Source: Candidatus Microthrix subdominans
GTDB taxonomy: Bacteria; Actinomycetota; Acidimicrobiia; Acidimicrobiales; Microtrichaceae
Direction: 5' to 3'
Assembly: GCA_016719385.1 (NCBI GenBank)
Contig: JADJZA010000001.1
Location: forward strand, 434,001 to 498,000
Length of the DNA stretch: 64,000 nucleotides
Part shown: positions 1-8,854 of the stretch, piece by piece
Numbering within the stretch: the stretch's first letter is position 1
Layout: every line of letters starts with the position of its first letter
Notes under the pieces: generated by a model
Told to the model about the DNA's origin: nothing
Databases searched by the model: none
Seen by the model: only the letters and a program-made list of their open reading frames with translations
Made by a program: the position numbers and the translations under genes

Positions 1-2
1 TG

Positions 3-299
3 GATTCGGGTGACACCTCGGCCGAGGGCCTGGCCAGCTACGTCGATCGCCTGGAGCGCAGCTTCGTCCTGTCGGACCACCGACGGCTGCGCCAGGCGCC
101 GCACCTGGTGATGAGCGAGCGGATGCAGCAGCACTACCCGCAGCTGATCTGTAACACGGTCGAGCGGGTGTTTCGGGTGGACAACCCCAGGCCCAAGCCG
201 CAGATGCACGAGATCATCTTCGACGAGGTGCGGCGCAGCGGCCTGAAGGTGGCCGACCTGGCCCGCGACGGCCTCGCCGCCCTCCGGACCTTCGGATGA
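3..299 (+). CDS. FixC-like FAD-dependent oxidoreductase, C-terminal fragment
   Basis: The gene enters from the left edge with no start codon in the window; only the last 98 residues are visible. They contain SYVDRLERSFVLSDHRRLRQ followed by a KPQMHEIIFDEVRRSG stretch, which resembles the C-terminus of FixC/ETF-ubiquinone oxidoreductase type flavoproteins. Such proteins pass electrons from an electron transfer flavoprotein to the quinone pool. The next two genes encode a FixX-like ferredoxin and an ETF-like subunit, which fits a Fix/ETF electron-transfer set attached to the mycofactocin genes. The FAD-binding N-terminus lies outside the window, so the assignment rests on the tail and on context. 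Confidence 0.7.
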   Translation, partial: DSGDTSAEGLASYVDRLERSFVLSDHRRLRQAPHLVMSERMQQHYPQLICNTVERVFRVDNPRPKPQMHEIIFDEVRRSGLKVADLARDGLAALRTFG

Positions 300-368
300 G
301 AGACGTTTGGATGACCTACTTTCGGACGACCGACCGCCGGAGGACACGCTCATGATCGTGAGGTATCG

Positions 369-677
369 ATGACCGCGCCCACCATCGTCAGCCGCGAGCT
401 CAACTTCGAGTCGCTGATGGCCAACACCGAGTTTCGCATCGACCAAGAGCGCGCCCACATCACGGTCGACTCCGAAATCTGTCGTGACTGCTCGGTGCGG
501 GGGTGCCTGATCGCCTGTCCCGCTCAGCTGTTCGTGCCCACCTCCGACGGCGGCATCCTGTTCAACTACGAGCAGTGCTTCGAGTGCGGCACCTGCTACA
601 TGGTGTGCAACGAGGAGGGCGCAATCACGTGGACCTACCCCGAGGGTGGCCACGGGGTGGTGTTCCACCGAGCATGA
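369..677 (+). CDS. FixX-like ferredoxin family protein
   Basis: This 102-residue protein carries two cysteine clusters. The first, CRDCSVRGCLIACP, is degenerate; the second, CFECGTCYMVC, is a clear 4Fe-4S type motif. The N-terminal part (FRIDQERAHITVD) and the end (TWTYPEGGHGVVF) resemble FixX, the small ferredoxin partner of FixC. It probably relays electrons between the ETF-like protein encoded downstream and the FixC-like flavoprotein upstream. Its stop codon overlaps the start of the next gene (ATGA at 674-677), so the two are likely translationally coupled. Confidence 0.85.
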   Translation: MTAPTIVSRELNFESLMANTEFRIDQERAHITVDSEICRDCSVRGCLIACPAQLFVPTSDGGILFNYEQCFECGTCYMVCNEEGAITWTYPEGGHGVVFHRA

Positions 678-1732
678 GCGACGCCTCGATGCCGACGATC
701 CACGCAACGCCCGTCCCCGGGGTGATCGTCGTTGCGCTGAAGTGGGCCGACCTGTTCTTTGACGTCGACCCCTTCACCGGCGACGCCATCGCCGACCGCA
801 AGGCGCGAGGCTTCTCCGCAGCCGACGAGGCGGCGCTCGAGCTGGCGCTCAGCATGGGCGAGGCCCTCGATCGCAGCGTCGTGGCACTGAGCGCCGGACG
901 GGACGATGCGGTGGCCGGCCTGGAACGCTCGCTGGCGGTCGGGGCGGACCGGGCTGTGCTCGTGTTGCTCGATGGCCTCGACCCGGACTCGCTGAGCGTG
1001 GCGGGGGCCCTGGCCTGGGGGATGGAGTCGGCGGGGCTGGCCGATCCGCTCGTCGTGTGCGGCGACTACTCGGCGGACCGGGGCAGCGGCACGGTGCCGG
1101 CCGCACTGGCGGCGCTGACCGGCCTGCCCCAGGCGCTGGGGCTGGTGTCGGCCGTGTTGGCTGAGCCTGCTGCGGATGGCGTCGATGGTTCGTCGTCGCC
1201 CGCCCGCATTCGGGTGCAACGTCGCCTCGATGGTGCCCGCCGCGAGGAGTTGTTGGTGTCCCCGCCGGCGGTGGTGTCGGTCGAAGGCTCGGTGGCCCGG
1301 CTGCGGCGGGCGCCCCTCGGCAGCACGCTGGGCGCTGATCGGGTGCGGGTCGAGCGCCTGGCCGCCCCGCCCGACCTGGTGGTCAAACCCTCGGCGGGCG
1401 TCGGCGAGGTGGGCCCGCCCACGCCGCGTACCAAGGTGATGGCGCCTCCCGTCGGCGGCGACGCGCTCGCCCGGGTCGAGCAGCTCACCGGCATGGCGTC
1501 GACGTCGACCTCACCCTCCCAGGCTCTTGTCGTCTCCCCCGAGGAGGCGGCACGACAACTGCTGGTCGCCTGGGTGGCAAGCGGAGGAACGGTTCCGGAG
1601 GGCATCGACCCCGACGGTGCGATCGCCGAACCCGGGACCAGCGGCGTCGACGCCACCGAACGGCCGGTGATCGACGACCCGGACGTCAACCGCCCGGCGG
1701 CCACCGCCCCGGCGTCGCCCAGCGATGCCTGA
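674..1732 (+). CDS. Electron transfer flavoprotein subunit-like protein (mycofactocin-associated)
   Basis: The first 190 or so residues follow the ETF beta pattern: an N-terminal VIVVALKWADLFFDVDP strand, a region with DEAALELALSMGEAL, then VGADRAVLVLL and a PAALAALTGLPQALGL segment. The remaining 150 residues are alanine/proline-rich and poorly conserved, and the whole is longer (352 aa) than usual ETF beta (about 250-260 aa). ETF proteins accept electrons from flavin dehydrogenases. Placement between a FixX-like ferredoxin and MftE suggests it reoxidises mycofactocin-linked dehydrogenases or the cofactor itself. ATG at 674 is chosen because it overlaps the previous stop. A separate alpha subunit is not visible and may lie upstream. 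Confidence 0.72.
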   Translation: MSDASMPTIHATPVPGVIVVALKWADLFFDVDPFTGDAIADRKARGFSAADEAALELALSMGEALDRSVVALSAGRDDAVAGLERSLAVGADRAVLVLLDGLDPDSLSVAGALAWGMESAGLADPLVVCGDYSADRGSGTVPAALAALTGLPQALGLVSAVLAEPAADGVDGSSSPARIRVQRRLDGARREELLVSPPAVVSVEGSVARLRRAPLGSTLGADRVRVERLAAPPDLVVKPSAGVGEVGPPTPRTKVMAPPVGGDALARVEQLTGMASTSTSPSQALVVSPEEAARQLLVAWVASGGTVPEGIDPDGAIAEPGTSGVDATERPVIDDPDVNRPAATAPASPSDA

Positions 1733-2471
1733 GGCCGTCGGAACCGTCGACAGACGCGACGTCGCACTCGGCCGCTTGACCAGCGGCGAGGTGGCGGCGC
1801 AACCGATTTTGTTGGTGCCGCTGGGCTCGACGGAACAGCACGGCCCCCACCTTCCTTTGGACACCGATACCCGGATCGCGGCAGCGGTCGCCCATGCGGT
1901 GGCGGCCGACCCGGCGCCCCCGCTGGTGCGGGGCCAGGTGCTGGTGGCACCGGCGCTGCCCTTCGGCTCGTCGGGCGAGCACGGCGGGTTTGCCGGCACG
2001 CTGTCGATCGGTGCGGAGACCACCGAGGCGATGCTGGTCGAGCTCGTGCGTTCGGCGACCGAGCCCGGTGGTGGACCGTTCGTGGCCGTGCTCATCCTCA
2101 ACGGCCACGGTGGAAACGCGGCAGCGGTGGTCGCTGCGGTGAGCCGCCTCGTCGCCGAGGGGCGCCGGGTTGCGGCCTGGGCGCCATCGTTGCCGAGGGC
2201 CGATGCACACGCCGGGTTCACCGAAACGTCGCTGGCCCTGCACCTGTTCGGCGACCTGGTGCGCGCCGAACGCATGGAGGCGGGCGCCACCTCCCCGGTC
2301 ACCGAGCTGATGCCCCAGCTGCGCGCCGGCGGCGTGGCGGCCGTGTCACCCAACGGCGTGCTGGGTGATCCCTCCGGTGCCAACGCCAGCGAGGGTGCGG
2401 CGCTCTTTGCCCACATGGTGCTCGACGCCCACGGTGCGCTCGCCGAACTGCTCGACACGCTCGGAAGCTGA
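1725..2471 (+). CDS. mftE: Mycofactocin precursor peptide peptidase (creatininase family)
   Basis: This 248-residue protein has the metal-binding motifs of the creatininase fold: GSTEQHGPHLPLDTDTR near residue 32, NGHGGN near 126, and HAGFTETS near 164. In mycofactocin biosynthesis MftE releases the C-terminal Val-Tyr dipeptide from the MftC-modified MftA precursor. The creatininase family alone would allow other amidohydrolase roles, but the adjacent glycosyltransferase of MftF type and the mycofactocin-type SDR make MftE the best call. The start overlaps the ETF-like gene by 8 bases. The mftA, mftB, mftC and mftD genes are not in the window and would be expected upstream. Confidence 0.88.
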   Translation: MPEAVGTVDRRDVALGRLTSGEVAAQPILLVPLGSTEQHGPHLPLDTDTRIAAAVAHAVAADPAPPLVRGQVLVAPALPFGSSGEHGGFAGTLSIGAETTEAMLVELVRSATEPGGGPFVAVLILNGHGGNAAAVVAAVSRLVAEGRRVAAWAPSLPRADAHAGFTETSLALHLFGDLVRAERMEAGATSPVTELMPQLRAGGVAAVSPNGVLGDPSGANASEGAALFAHMVLDAHGALAELLDTLGS

Positions 2472-2526
2472 AAGGGCGCTCGGCGCGGGTGGCCGTTGTG
2501 GGCCGCTCAATGCCAACCTGAGCGGA

Positions 2527-3339
2527 ATGCAGCACGCCCCAACACCCGACGACCACCCACGTGTGGCCCTGATCACCGGCGCAGCCCGGGGGATCGGCGC
2601 GGCGGTCGCCCGGCGCTTGGCCGCCGACGGCTGGTCGCTGGTGCTGAGCGACTCGGTCGGCCACGAGAAGCTGCTCACCTATGCGTTGGGCACCCGGGAG
2701 GAACTCGACGCTGTGGCCGCCGACTGCGGGCCGAACACCGTCGTGTTCGAGGCCGACGTGCGCAACCAGGGGCAGCTCGATGCTGCGACGTCGCTGGCGG
2801 TGGCCCGCTTCGGTGGCTTGGATGCGGCCATCGGCGCAGCGGGGGTGATCTGGGGGGGCGAGCCGCAGTGGCGCACCCCGGAGGCCGCATGGGACCTGAT
2901 GGTCGACGTCAACCTGGGCGGCATCTGGAAGCTGGCCCATGCGGCCGTCCCGGCGCTGTTGCAACGGCCGCAGCCTCGCAGCGGCAGGTTCGTGGCGCTC
3001 GCGTCGGCGGCCAGCGTCCGGGGCATGCCCCAGCTGGCTGCGTACAGCGCATCCAAGGCGGGCGTGGCCGGGCTGGTGCGGTCGCTGGCCGCCGAGCTCG
3101 GCCCGGACAACGTGACGGCCAACGCCGTCGGGCCGGGTTCGACCGATACGGCGATGCTTGAGGCCTCGGCCGGGGTGTACGGGCTATCCCGGGCGGAGGA
3201 CTTTGGCCGTCAACAGCCGATCGATCGCCTGCTTCGACCGGAGGAGGTGGCCGATGCGGTCGCCTGGCTGTGTTCGGCCGGCGCATCGGGCATCACCGGC
3301 GCCCTCGTTCCGGTCGACGGCGGCATGACCGCGGCGTGA
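2527..3339 (+). CDS. Mycofactocin-coupled SDR family oxidoreductase
   Basis: This is a 270-residue short-chain dehydrogenase with the nucleotide-binding motif TGAARGIGAAVA, an S-Y-x-x-x-K active site (YSASKAG) and the C-terminal SGITGALVPVDGG. After the second beta strand it has an insert of about 20 residues (SVGHEKLLTYALGTREELDA). That insert resembles the one that marks SDRs which hold nicotinamide non-exchangeably and pass electrons to mycofactocin. Family knowledge says these enzymes oxidise alcohols with mycofactocin as external acceptor. The substrate cannot be read from sequence. It lies 56 bp after mftE. ATG at 2527 is chosen because the SDR fold begins directly after it. Confidence 0.82.
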   Translation: MQHAPTPDDHPRVALITGAARGIGAAVARRLAADGWSLVLSDSVGHEKLLTYALGTREELDAVAADCGPNTVVFEADVRNQGQLDAATSLAVARFGGLDAAIGAAGVIWGGEPQWRTPEAAWDLMVDVNLGGIWKLAHAAVPALLQRPQPRSGRFVALASAASVRGMPQLAAYSASKAGVAGLVRSLAAELGPDNVTANAVGPGSTDTAMLEASAGVYGLSRAEDFGRQQPIDRLLRPEEVADAVAWLCSAGASGITGALVPVDGGMTAA

Positions 3340-3387
3340 GCGTTGTCGGCGTCGCCGGTCCCACCGGGCCCGTTGTGGTGACCACGG

Positions 3388-5145
3388 ATGGCTGATCTGA
3401 GGGCCCCCCAGTGGGCGCTTGCCCCCGGGGTGCGCCGGGTGGAATGCGGGCGGGTCGTCATCGGCGGTTCGCCGATGACGATCATGCGCCTCACCGAGGC
3501 CGGCGCAGCGGTCCTCGATCGGGCTCTGGGCCGAGCGGCCTCGCCAGGCGGTGCTCCGGTGGCGAGCGTCGCAGAGCGTGCGTTGCTGGCCCGGCTGGAA
3601 CGACGGGGAATGCTGGTGGCGACACCGGTTGCGCTGTCGCCCGACGAGCTTGGGGGCCTGCTCGGCGAGCTCACCGTCGTCGTGCCGGTGCGCGACGATG
3701 CCGACGGCGTCGCAGCCCTGCTCGCTTCCGCTTCCCTCGCCGCCGGATCCAACCGTCTGCCGATGCGGACGTTGATCGTCGACGACGCTTCGACCGACCC
3801 CCAGCGCCTGGCACGGGTCGCCGAGCGGTTCGGTGCCGAGGTGATCCGGTGCGATCGCAGCGGCGGGCCCGGGGCGGCCCGCACGATCGGCCTGGCTGCG
3901 GTGACAACCCCCTGGGTGGCGTTCCTCGACGCGGACACCACGGTGGCCACCGGTTGGCTGGCGACAGCGGGTGCCCACCTTCGCGACGATCGTGTATCGA
4001 CCGGGTCCACCGGGCCGAGGATCGCGCTCGTCGCCCCGCGGGTGACGCCCGGGGTGAGCCATGGCGTCGATCGGCTGATTCGTGATCGCATGGTCGAAGG
4101 CCGTCGAACAGCTCGGAGCCCGATGGCAAAGCTGGCGGCCTACGAGCGGGCTCACTCGCCGCTCGATCTCGGGGCCGACGGTGGGACGATCACGGCGGGC
4201 ACCCGGTTGAGCTATGCGCCCTCAGCGGCGTGGCTGGTCCGTGTCGATGCAATCCGTCGGTTGGGTGGGTTCGATGCCGGTCTGCGCTACGGGGAGGACG
4301 TCGATCTGATCTGGCGACTGGTCGACGCCGGGTGGGTCGCCCGTTACGACCCCCGCAGCCGGGTGAAGCACCGGGTGCGTCCCACCCTGGCCGGCTGGGC
4401 CGAGCAGCGGTTCCGCTACGGCACTTCGGCGGCTCCGCTGGCGGTACGCCACCCTGGCGCATTGTCGCCCGTCGTGGTGTCCCCTTGGTCGGCGGCCGCC
4501 TGGGGGCTGGTCGTCGTCGGCCATCCCCTCGCCGGCCTGGCGGTGGCGGCGGGCTCGACCGGGGTGTTGGCCCGCCGGCTCGACGTCGCCGACCCGGCGG
4601 CGGAGGCGCTGAGGCTGGCCGGGCGGGGCACCCTGCTCGCCGGATTCCAGCTGGCCCGAGCGCTGATCCGTCCCTGGTGGCCGGTCACCGTGGTCGCCGC
4701 CTGTCGGTGGCGCCGGGGCCGGGTGCTGGCGGCCGCCGGGTTGGCAGCGTCGGCCATCCACGGACGGTCGGTGGTGGCGATCGCCGACGACGTCGCCTAC
4801 AGCACAGGGGTGTGGTGGGGGGTGGCCGTCGAGGTACGACGCCGCCCGAGCGCAGTCGTTGCCGCCCTGGGAGCGGTGGTGCCGGGCTTCGGGGGCGGCC
4901 CGGCCCGGAGCGGTGACGCGCTCGTCAAACGACTACGGTCGGCGCTCGGACGAGGGGAGCGAGCCGTGGGCGACCGAGGCAGCGACAACAACGACGACGA
5001 TACGACCAGCACCGGCGGGTCGTCGGCGGACGAACCGACCGGCGACGGAGCCCAACGCCTCGGGTTGAAGAAGCAGCGCCGGTCGGAGCGGCCAATAGCG
5101 TCCAAGCCGACCGAGAAGAAGAACGACGGCGGAGGTTCCTGGTGA
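3388..5145 (+). CDS. mftF: Mycofactocin system glycosyltransferase
   Basis: Residues 1-80 form the small N-terminal domain seen in MftF (PGVRRVECGRVVIGGSP). A GT2 domain begins near residue 95 with LTVVVPVRDDADGVAALL, followed by LIVDDASTDP, AFLDADTTVATGWL and a GFDAGLRYGEDVDLIWRL acceptor-side motif. A hydrophobic region follows. MftF adds beta-1,4 glucose units to premycofactocin. At 585 residues it is longer than typical MftF (about 470). The excess is a polar tail from about residue 520, rich in D, T, K and G, likely disordered. The stop overlaps the next start (GTGA at 5142-5145). Confidence 0.85.
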   Translation: MADLRAPQWALAPGVRRVECGRVVIGGSPMTIMRLTEAGAAVLDRALGRAASPGGAPVASVAERALLARLERRGMLVATPVALSPDELGGLLGELTVVVPVRDDADGVAALLASASLAAGSNRLPMRTLIVDDASTDPQRLARVAERFGAEVIRCDRSGGPGAARTIGLAAVTTPWVAFLDADTTVATGWLATAGAHLRDDRVSTGSTGPRIALVAPRVTPGVSHGVDRLIRDRMVEGRRTARSPMAKLAAYERAHSPLDLGADGGTITAGTRLSYAPSAAWLVRVDAIRRLGGFDAGLRYGEDVDLIWRLVDAGWVARYDPRSRVKHRVRPTLAGWAEQRFRYGTSAAPLAVRHPGALSPVVVSPWSAAAWGLVVVGHPLAGLAVAAGSTGVLARRLDVADPAAEALRLAGRGTLLAGFQLARALIRPWWPVTVVAACRWRRGRVLAAAGLAASAIHGRSVVAIADDVAYSTGVWWGVAVEVRRRPSAVVAALGAVVPGFGGGPARSGDALVKRLRSALGRGERAVGDRGSDNNDDDTTSTGGSSADEPTGDGAQRLGLKKQRRSERPIASKPTEKKNDGGGSW

Positions 5146-6542
5146 GCGGCGACGAGCTCGATCCGGCAGCCGTTGCCGAGATGGTCGAGGCCCTGCGGGC
5201 CGTCGTGCCGGACGACCGGGTGACCAGCTCCGCCGACATCGGCGAGGACTACCTGCACGATGAGGCGATCGGCATCTTCGGAGTGCGGCCGGCGGCGATG
5301 GTGTCGCCCCGTTCCACCAACGAGGTGGCGGCGGTGCTGGCCTGGGCCGATCAGAGCGGCACCACGGTGACCGCCCGCGGCGCCGGCACCGGCCTGTCGG
5401 GCGGCGCAGTGCCCGACGCCGCCGGCATCCTGTTGAGCACCGATGCGATGGCCGACATCATCGAGATCGACACCGACAATTCGATGGCGGTGGTCGGCCC
5501 CGGCGTGCGCCTCGACCAGCTCGACGAGGCGATCGCGCCGCACGGGCTGGTCTACCCGGTGTTTCCCGGCGAGTACTCCTCCAGCCTGGGCGGCAACGTC
5601 GCCACCAACGCGGGCGGCATGCGGGCGGTGAAGTACGGGGTGACCCGTCACCACGTGTTGGGTGTTGAGGCGGTGCTGGCCTCGGGTGAGATCATCCGCA
5701 CCGGCGGCAAGTTCGTCAAGGCGACCACCGGCTACGACCTCACCCAGCTGATCCTCGGGTCCGAGGGCACGCTGGCGGTCGTCACCGAAGCGACCCTGAA
5801 GCTCAGCCCCCGGCTGCCGCACGCTGCGACGGTGCTGGCGCCGTTTGCGTCGATGGACGAGGTGACCGAGGCGGTCCCCAAGGTGGTGGCGTCGGGGGTC
5901 GATCCGATGATCCTCGAGTACATCGACATGCTCACACTGTCAGCGATGGGCACCACCCTCGGCCTCGACCTGGGCATCCCCACCGAGATCAAGGACACGG
6001 CGCTGGCGTACCTGGTCGTCGTCCTCGAATCGGCCTACGACGACCGCTTGGAGGTCGATATCCAGAAGGTGGCCGAGCAGCTCGCAGAGCTGGGTGCGAT
6101 GGACATCTACGTCCTTCCGCCCAAGGCGGCGACCGAGCTGATCGACGCCCGCGAGAAGGCGTTCTGGGTGGCCAAGGCCAACAACGCCAACGAGATCATC
6201 GACGTGGTCGTCCCCCGCTCGTCGATGCCCGAGTTCATGAGACGGGTGGGCGACCTGGCAACCGAGACCGCCTCGTGGATCGCCGGCTGCGGTCACGCCG
6301 GCGACGGCAACGTGCACATGTCGGTCTTTCAGGGCGACCCGGACGTGCTCGCCGACGTCATGTTGCGCCTCTATGCGATCGGCATGGAACTCGGGGGAGC
6401 GATCTCGGGCGAGCACGGGCTGGGCACCGCCAAGCGTGGCTACTTCCTCGAGCTGGAGGATCCGGCCAAGATCGAGCTGATGCGCCGCATCAAGGTGGCG
6501 TTCGACCCCAACGGCATCCTCAACCCCGGCAAGGTCTTCTAG
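5142..6542 (+). CDS. FAD-linked oxidase, GlcD/D-lactate dehydrogenase type
   Basis: A 466-residue flavoprotein of the VAO family. The FAD-binding domain shows RGAGTGLSGGAVPDA near residue 80 and GSEGTLAVVTEATLKLSP near 205. The C-terminal FAD-oxidase domain shows GCGHAGDGNVH near 383 and ISGEHGLGTAKRGY near 422. Such enzymes oxidise 2-hydroxy acids such as glycolate or D-lactate. The GTG start overlaps the mftF stop, so it belongs to the same transcript, which raises the possibility that it feeds or drains electrons of the mycofactocin system; that link is inference. A separate GlcE/GlcF partner is not seen. Confidence 0.85.
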   Translation: MSGDELDPAAVAEMVEALRAVVPDDRVTSSADIGEDYLHDEAIGIFGVRPAAMVSPRSTNEVAAVLAWADQSGTTVTARGAGTGLSGGAVPDAAGILLSTDAMADIIEIDTDNSMAVVGPGVRLDQLDEAIAPHGLVYPVFPGEYSSSLGGNVATNAGGMRAVKYGVTRHHVLGVEAVLASGEIIRTGGKFVKATTGYDLTQLILGSEGTLAVVTEATLKLSPRLPHAATVLAPFASMDEVTEAVPKVVASGVDPMILEYIDMLTLSAMGTTLGLDLGIPTEIKDTALAYLVVVLESAYDDRLEVDIQKVAEQLAELGAMDIYVLPPKAATELIDAREKAFWVAKANNANEIIDVVVPRSSMPEFMRRVGDLATETASWIAGCGHAGDGNVHMSVFQGDPDVLADVMLRLYAIGMELGGAISGEHGLGTAKRGYFLELEDPAKIELMRRIKVAFDPNGILNPGKVF

Positions 6543-6624
6543 GGCGCCTGCCCCGTTCGCACATTTTCCAGACACACACACGTTCTCGCAGGCTTCGGTC
6601 TACGAAGCACAGAAAGGTCTGTCG

Positions 6625-8196
6625 ATGAGCAACCCCACCCCCAACGGCGCCCAGTCGCTGATCCGCACGCTGGTCGATTCCGGCGTCGAGGTGTGTTTCG
6701 CCAACCCGGGCACTTCCGAGATGCACTTCGTCGCCGCGCTGGATGACGTGCCCGGCATGCGGGCGGTGCTCGGGCTCTTCGAGGGCGTCGCCACCGGAGC
6801 GGCCGACGGATATGCCCGCATCGCCGGCAAGCCGGCCTGCACCCTGTTGCACCTGGGCCCCGGCCTCGGAAACGGCCTCGCCAACCTGCACAATGCCCGT
6901 CGTGCCCATACCCCGATGGTCAACATCGTCGGCGACCATGCCACGTACCACAAGCGCTACGACGCCCCGCTCGAGAGCGATATCGACGCAGTCGCCGGCA
7001 CGGTCTCGTCCTGGGTTCACCGTTCGATGACCCCCGCTGCGGTTCCCTCCGACGGGGCCCGCGCGGTGGCCGAGGCCATGCGTGCGCCCGGTGGCGTGGC
7101 CACGCTGATCCTGCCCGCCGACGTGTGCTGGCTGGACTCGACCCCGCCGGCGGCGCCGATCACGCCCCAGCCGGCGGCGATCGTTCCCGACGAGGTCATT
7201 GTGGCGGCGGCCCGGGCGCTGCAGAGCGACGGCGACTCGGTGCTGTTCCTCGGCGGCCGCACCCTCGACGAGCGGGGCCAGCGGGCGGCGGTCCGCATCG
7301 CGGCGGCCACCGGGGCCAAGGTGTTCGGCGAGGTCTTCCCCCGCATCCAGCGCCGCGGCGCCGGGCTGCCGGTCGTCGAGCGCCTGACGTATCTGGCCGA
7401 GTTCGCCCAGATGCAGATCGGCGACGCCACCTCGATGGTGCTCGTCGATGCGCCCGCGCCCGCCTCGTTCTTCGCCTACCCGGGCAAGCCCAGCTCGCTG
7501 GTGCCCGAGGGCTGCGCTGTGTCCACGCTGGCGACCGGCACCGACGACCCGGTCGCCGCGCTCGAAGCACTGGCCGACCACCTCGGGGCACCCGAGGACG
7601 TGCCGCTCGCCGAGGCGAGCCGACCTGAGCTGCCAACCGGCGAGCTCACCGTCGAGACGGTGGCGGCGTCCCTCGGTGCGTTGATACCCGAGAACGCCAT
7701 CATCGTCGACGAGGCGCAGACCTCCGGCATCTTCAACCAGGGTGCAACCGCCGGTGCACCGGCGCACGATTGGCTGACCCTCACCGGCGGCGCGATCGGC
7801 ATCGGTGTGCCCCTGGCGCTCGGCGCAGCGATCGCCGCCCCCGACCGGCCGGTGATCAACCTTCAGGCCGACGGCTCGGCGATGTACACGCTGCAGGGCT
7901 GGTGGAGCCAGGCCCGCGAGGGCGCCAACGTCACCACCGTGATCTACAACAACGCCGCGTACGCCATCCTGCGCATGGAGCTGGCCCGCGTCGGCGCCGA
8001 GGAGGCGGGGCCCAAGGCGCTGAGCATGCTCGACCTGCACGGCCCGGACCTCGACTTTGTTCAGCTGGCCCAGGGCATGGGCGTGACGGCGGAGCGGGCC
8101 GAGACCGCCGAGCAGTTCACCGAGGCGCTCGAGCGGGCGCTGGCCAACGACGGCCCCAACGTGATCGAGGCGATCGTTCCGCCGCTCGGCATGTAG
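6625..8196 (+). CDS. Thiamine diphosphate enzyme, acetolactate synthase/benzoylformate decarboxylase-like
   Basis: A 523-residue protein with the three-domain layout of ThDP-dependent decarboxylases. The N-terminal PYR domain contains FANPGTSEMHFV and FEGVATGAADGYARI, with the catalytic Glu in the FEGVATGA region. The C-terminal PP domain contains GGAIGIGVPLALGAAI and QADGSAMYTLQGWWSQ...YNNAAYAIL, which holds the metal/ThDP motif. It matches the acetolactate-synthase-like group often annotated in actinobacteria without a regulatory subunit; no ilvN-like gene is adjacent. It may decarboxylate a 2-oxo acid rather than make acetolactate. An 82-base gap separates it from the oxidase upstream. Confidence 0.8.
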   Translation: MSNPTPNGAQSLIRTLVDSGVEVCFANPGTSEMHFVAALDDVPGMRAVLGLFEGVATGAADGYARIAGKPACTLLHLGPGLGNGLANLHNARRAHTPMVNIVGDHATYHKRYDAPLESDIDAVAGTVSSWVHRSMTPAAVPSDGARAVAEAMRAPGGVATLILPADVCWLDSTPPAAPITPQPAAIVPDEVIVAAARALQSDGDSVLFLGGRTLDERGQRAAVRIAAATGAKVFGEVFPRIQRRGAGLPVVERLTYLAEFAQMQIGDATSMVLVDAPAPASFFAYPGKPSSLVPEGCAVSTLATGTDDPVAALEALADHLGAPEDVPLAEASRPELPTGELTVETVAASLGALIPENAIIVDEAQTSGIFNQGATAGAPAHDWLTLTGGAIGIGVPLALGAAIAAPDRPVINLQADGSAMYTLQGWWSQAREGANVTTVIYNNAAYAILRMELARVGAEEAGPKALSMLDLHGPDLDFVQLAQGMGVTAERAETAEQFTEALERALANDGPNVIEAIVPPLGM

Positions 8197-8205
8197 AAAC
8201 GCACC

Positions 8206-8844
8206 ATGACGGAGCGGCTTGTCCGGTGCGTGTTCGGACTGTTCCTGTTCGCCGCGGGGATCACGATGTTGATCCGGGCCGAGCTGGGCGCTGCGCCGTG
8301 GGATGTCTTCCACACCGGCGTCAGCGAGCTCACCGGCATCGGCGTCGGAACCATCATCGTGGTGGTCGGTGTGGGGCTGCTGCTCCTGTGGATCCCGCTT
8401 CGGGTCAGGCCGGGCCTCGGCACCATCCTGAACGCGGTGCTGATCGGCGTCTTTGTTGATCTGTTGATGCCGATCGTGCCCAAGTTCGAGACCCTGCTTC
8501 CCCGGGTCGTGATGATGCTCGGCGGCGTTGTCGTCATCGCGATCGGGTCCGGGTTCTACATCGGTGCCGGGCTGGGGCCGGGGCCACGCGACGGCCTGAT
8601 GACGGGCCTGGCGGAGCTCACGATTGCGGGTCGGCCGATCTCGGTTCGGTTGGCCCGCACGGTCGTTGAGGTCTCAGCGCTGGCGGTCGGGGTTGCGCTC
8701 GGCGGTGCCATCGGCGTGGGTACGGCGGTGTTTGCCATCGGGGTCGGCCCGCTGGTCCAGGTGTTCCTCCCACCCCTCACCATGCCCAAGCCCGGCGTCG
8801 ACTCGACCCCGCCACCTGCACCAGCGGTTCTGGACGGGCCCTGA
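8206..8844 (+). CDS. YczE/YitT-like integral membrane protein
   Basis: This 212-residue protein has about five hydrophobic helices. The N-terminal segment RCVFGLFLFAAGITMLIRAE and the motif ELGAAPWDVFHTGVSEL are typical of the YczE family. A second internal motif, GLGPGPRDGLMTGL, repeats the same pattern and suggests an internally duplicated fold. The family function is not established. It starts 9 bases after the ThDP enzyme, so it is probably co-transcribed, and it ends 10 bases from the convergent vapC gene. The C-terminus is a proline-rich tail. Confidence 0.75.
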   Translation: MTERLVRCVFGLFLFAAGITMLIRAELGAAPWDVFHTGVSELTGIGVGTIIVVVGVGLLLLWIPLRVRPGLGTILNAVLIGVFVDLLMPIVPKFETLLPRVVMMLGGVVVIAIGSGFYIGAGLGPGPRDGLMTGLAELTIAGRPISVRLARTVVEVSALAVGVALGGAIGVGTAVFAIGVGPLVQVFLPPLTMPKPGVDSTPPPAPAVLDGP

Positions 8845-8854
8845 AGTCGTCTGG

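Noticed and set aside
6520..8313. A 597-residue open frame on the minus strand across the ThDP enzyme gene
   Set aside because: It is antisense to a clearly conserved gene and has the His/Arg/Gly-rich composition of a GC-rich shadow frame, with no recognisable domain.
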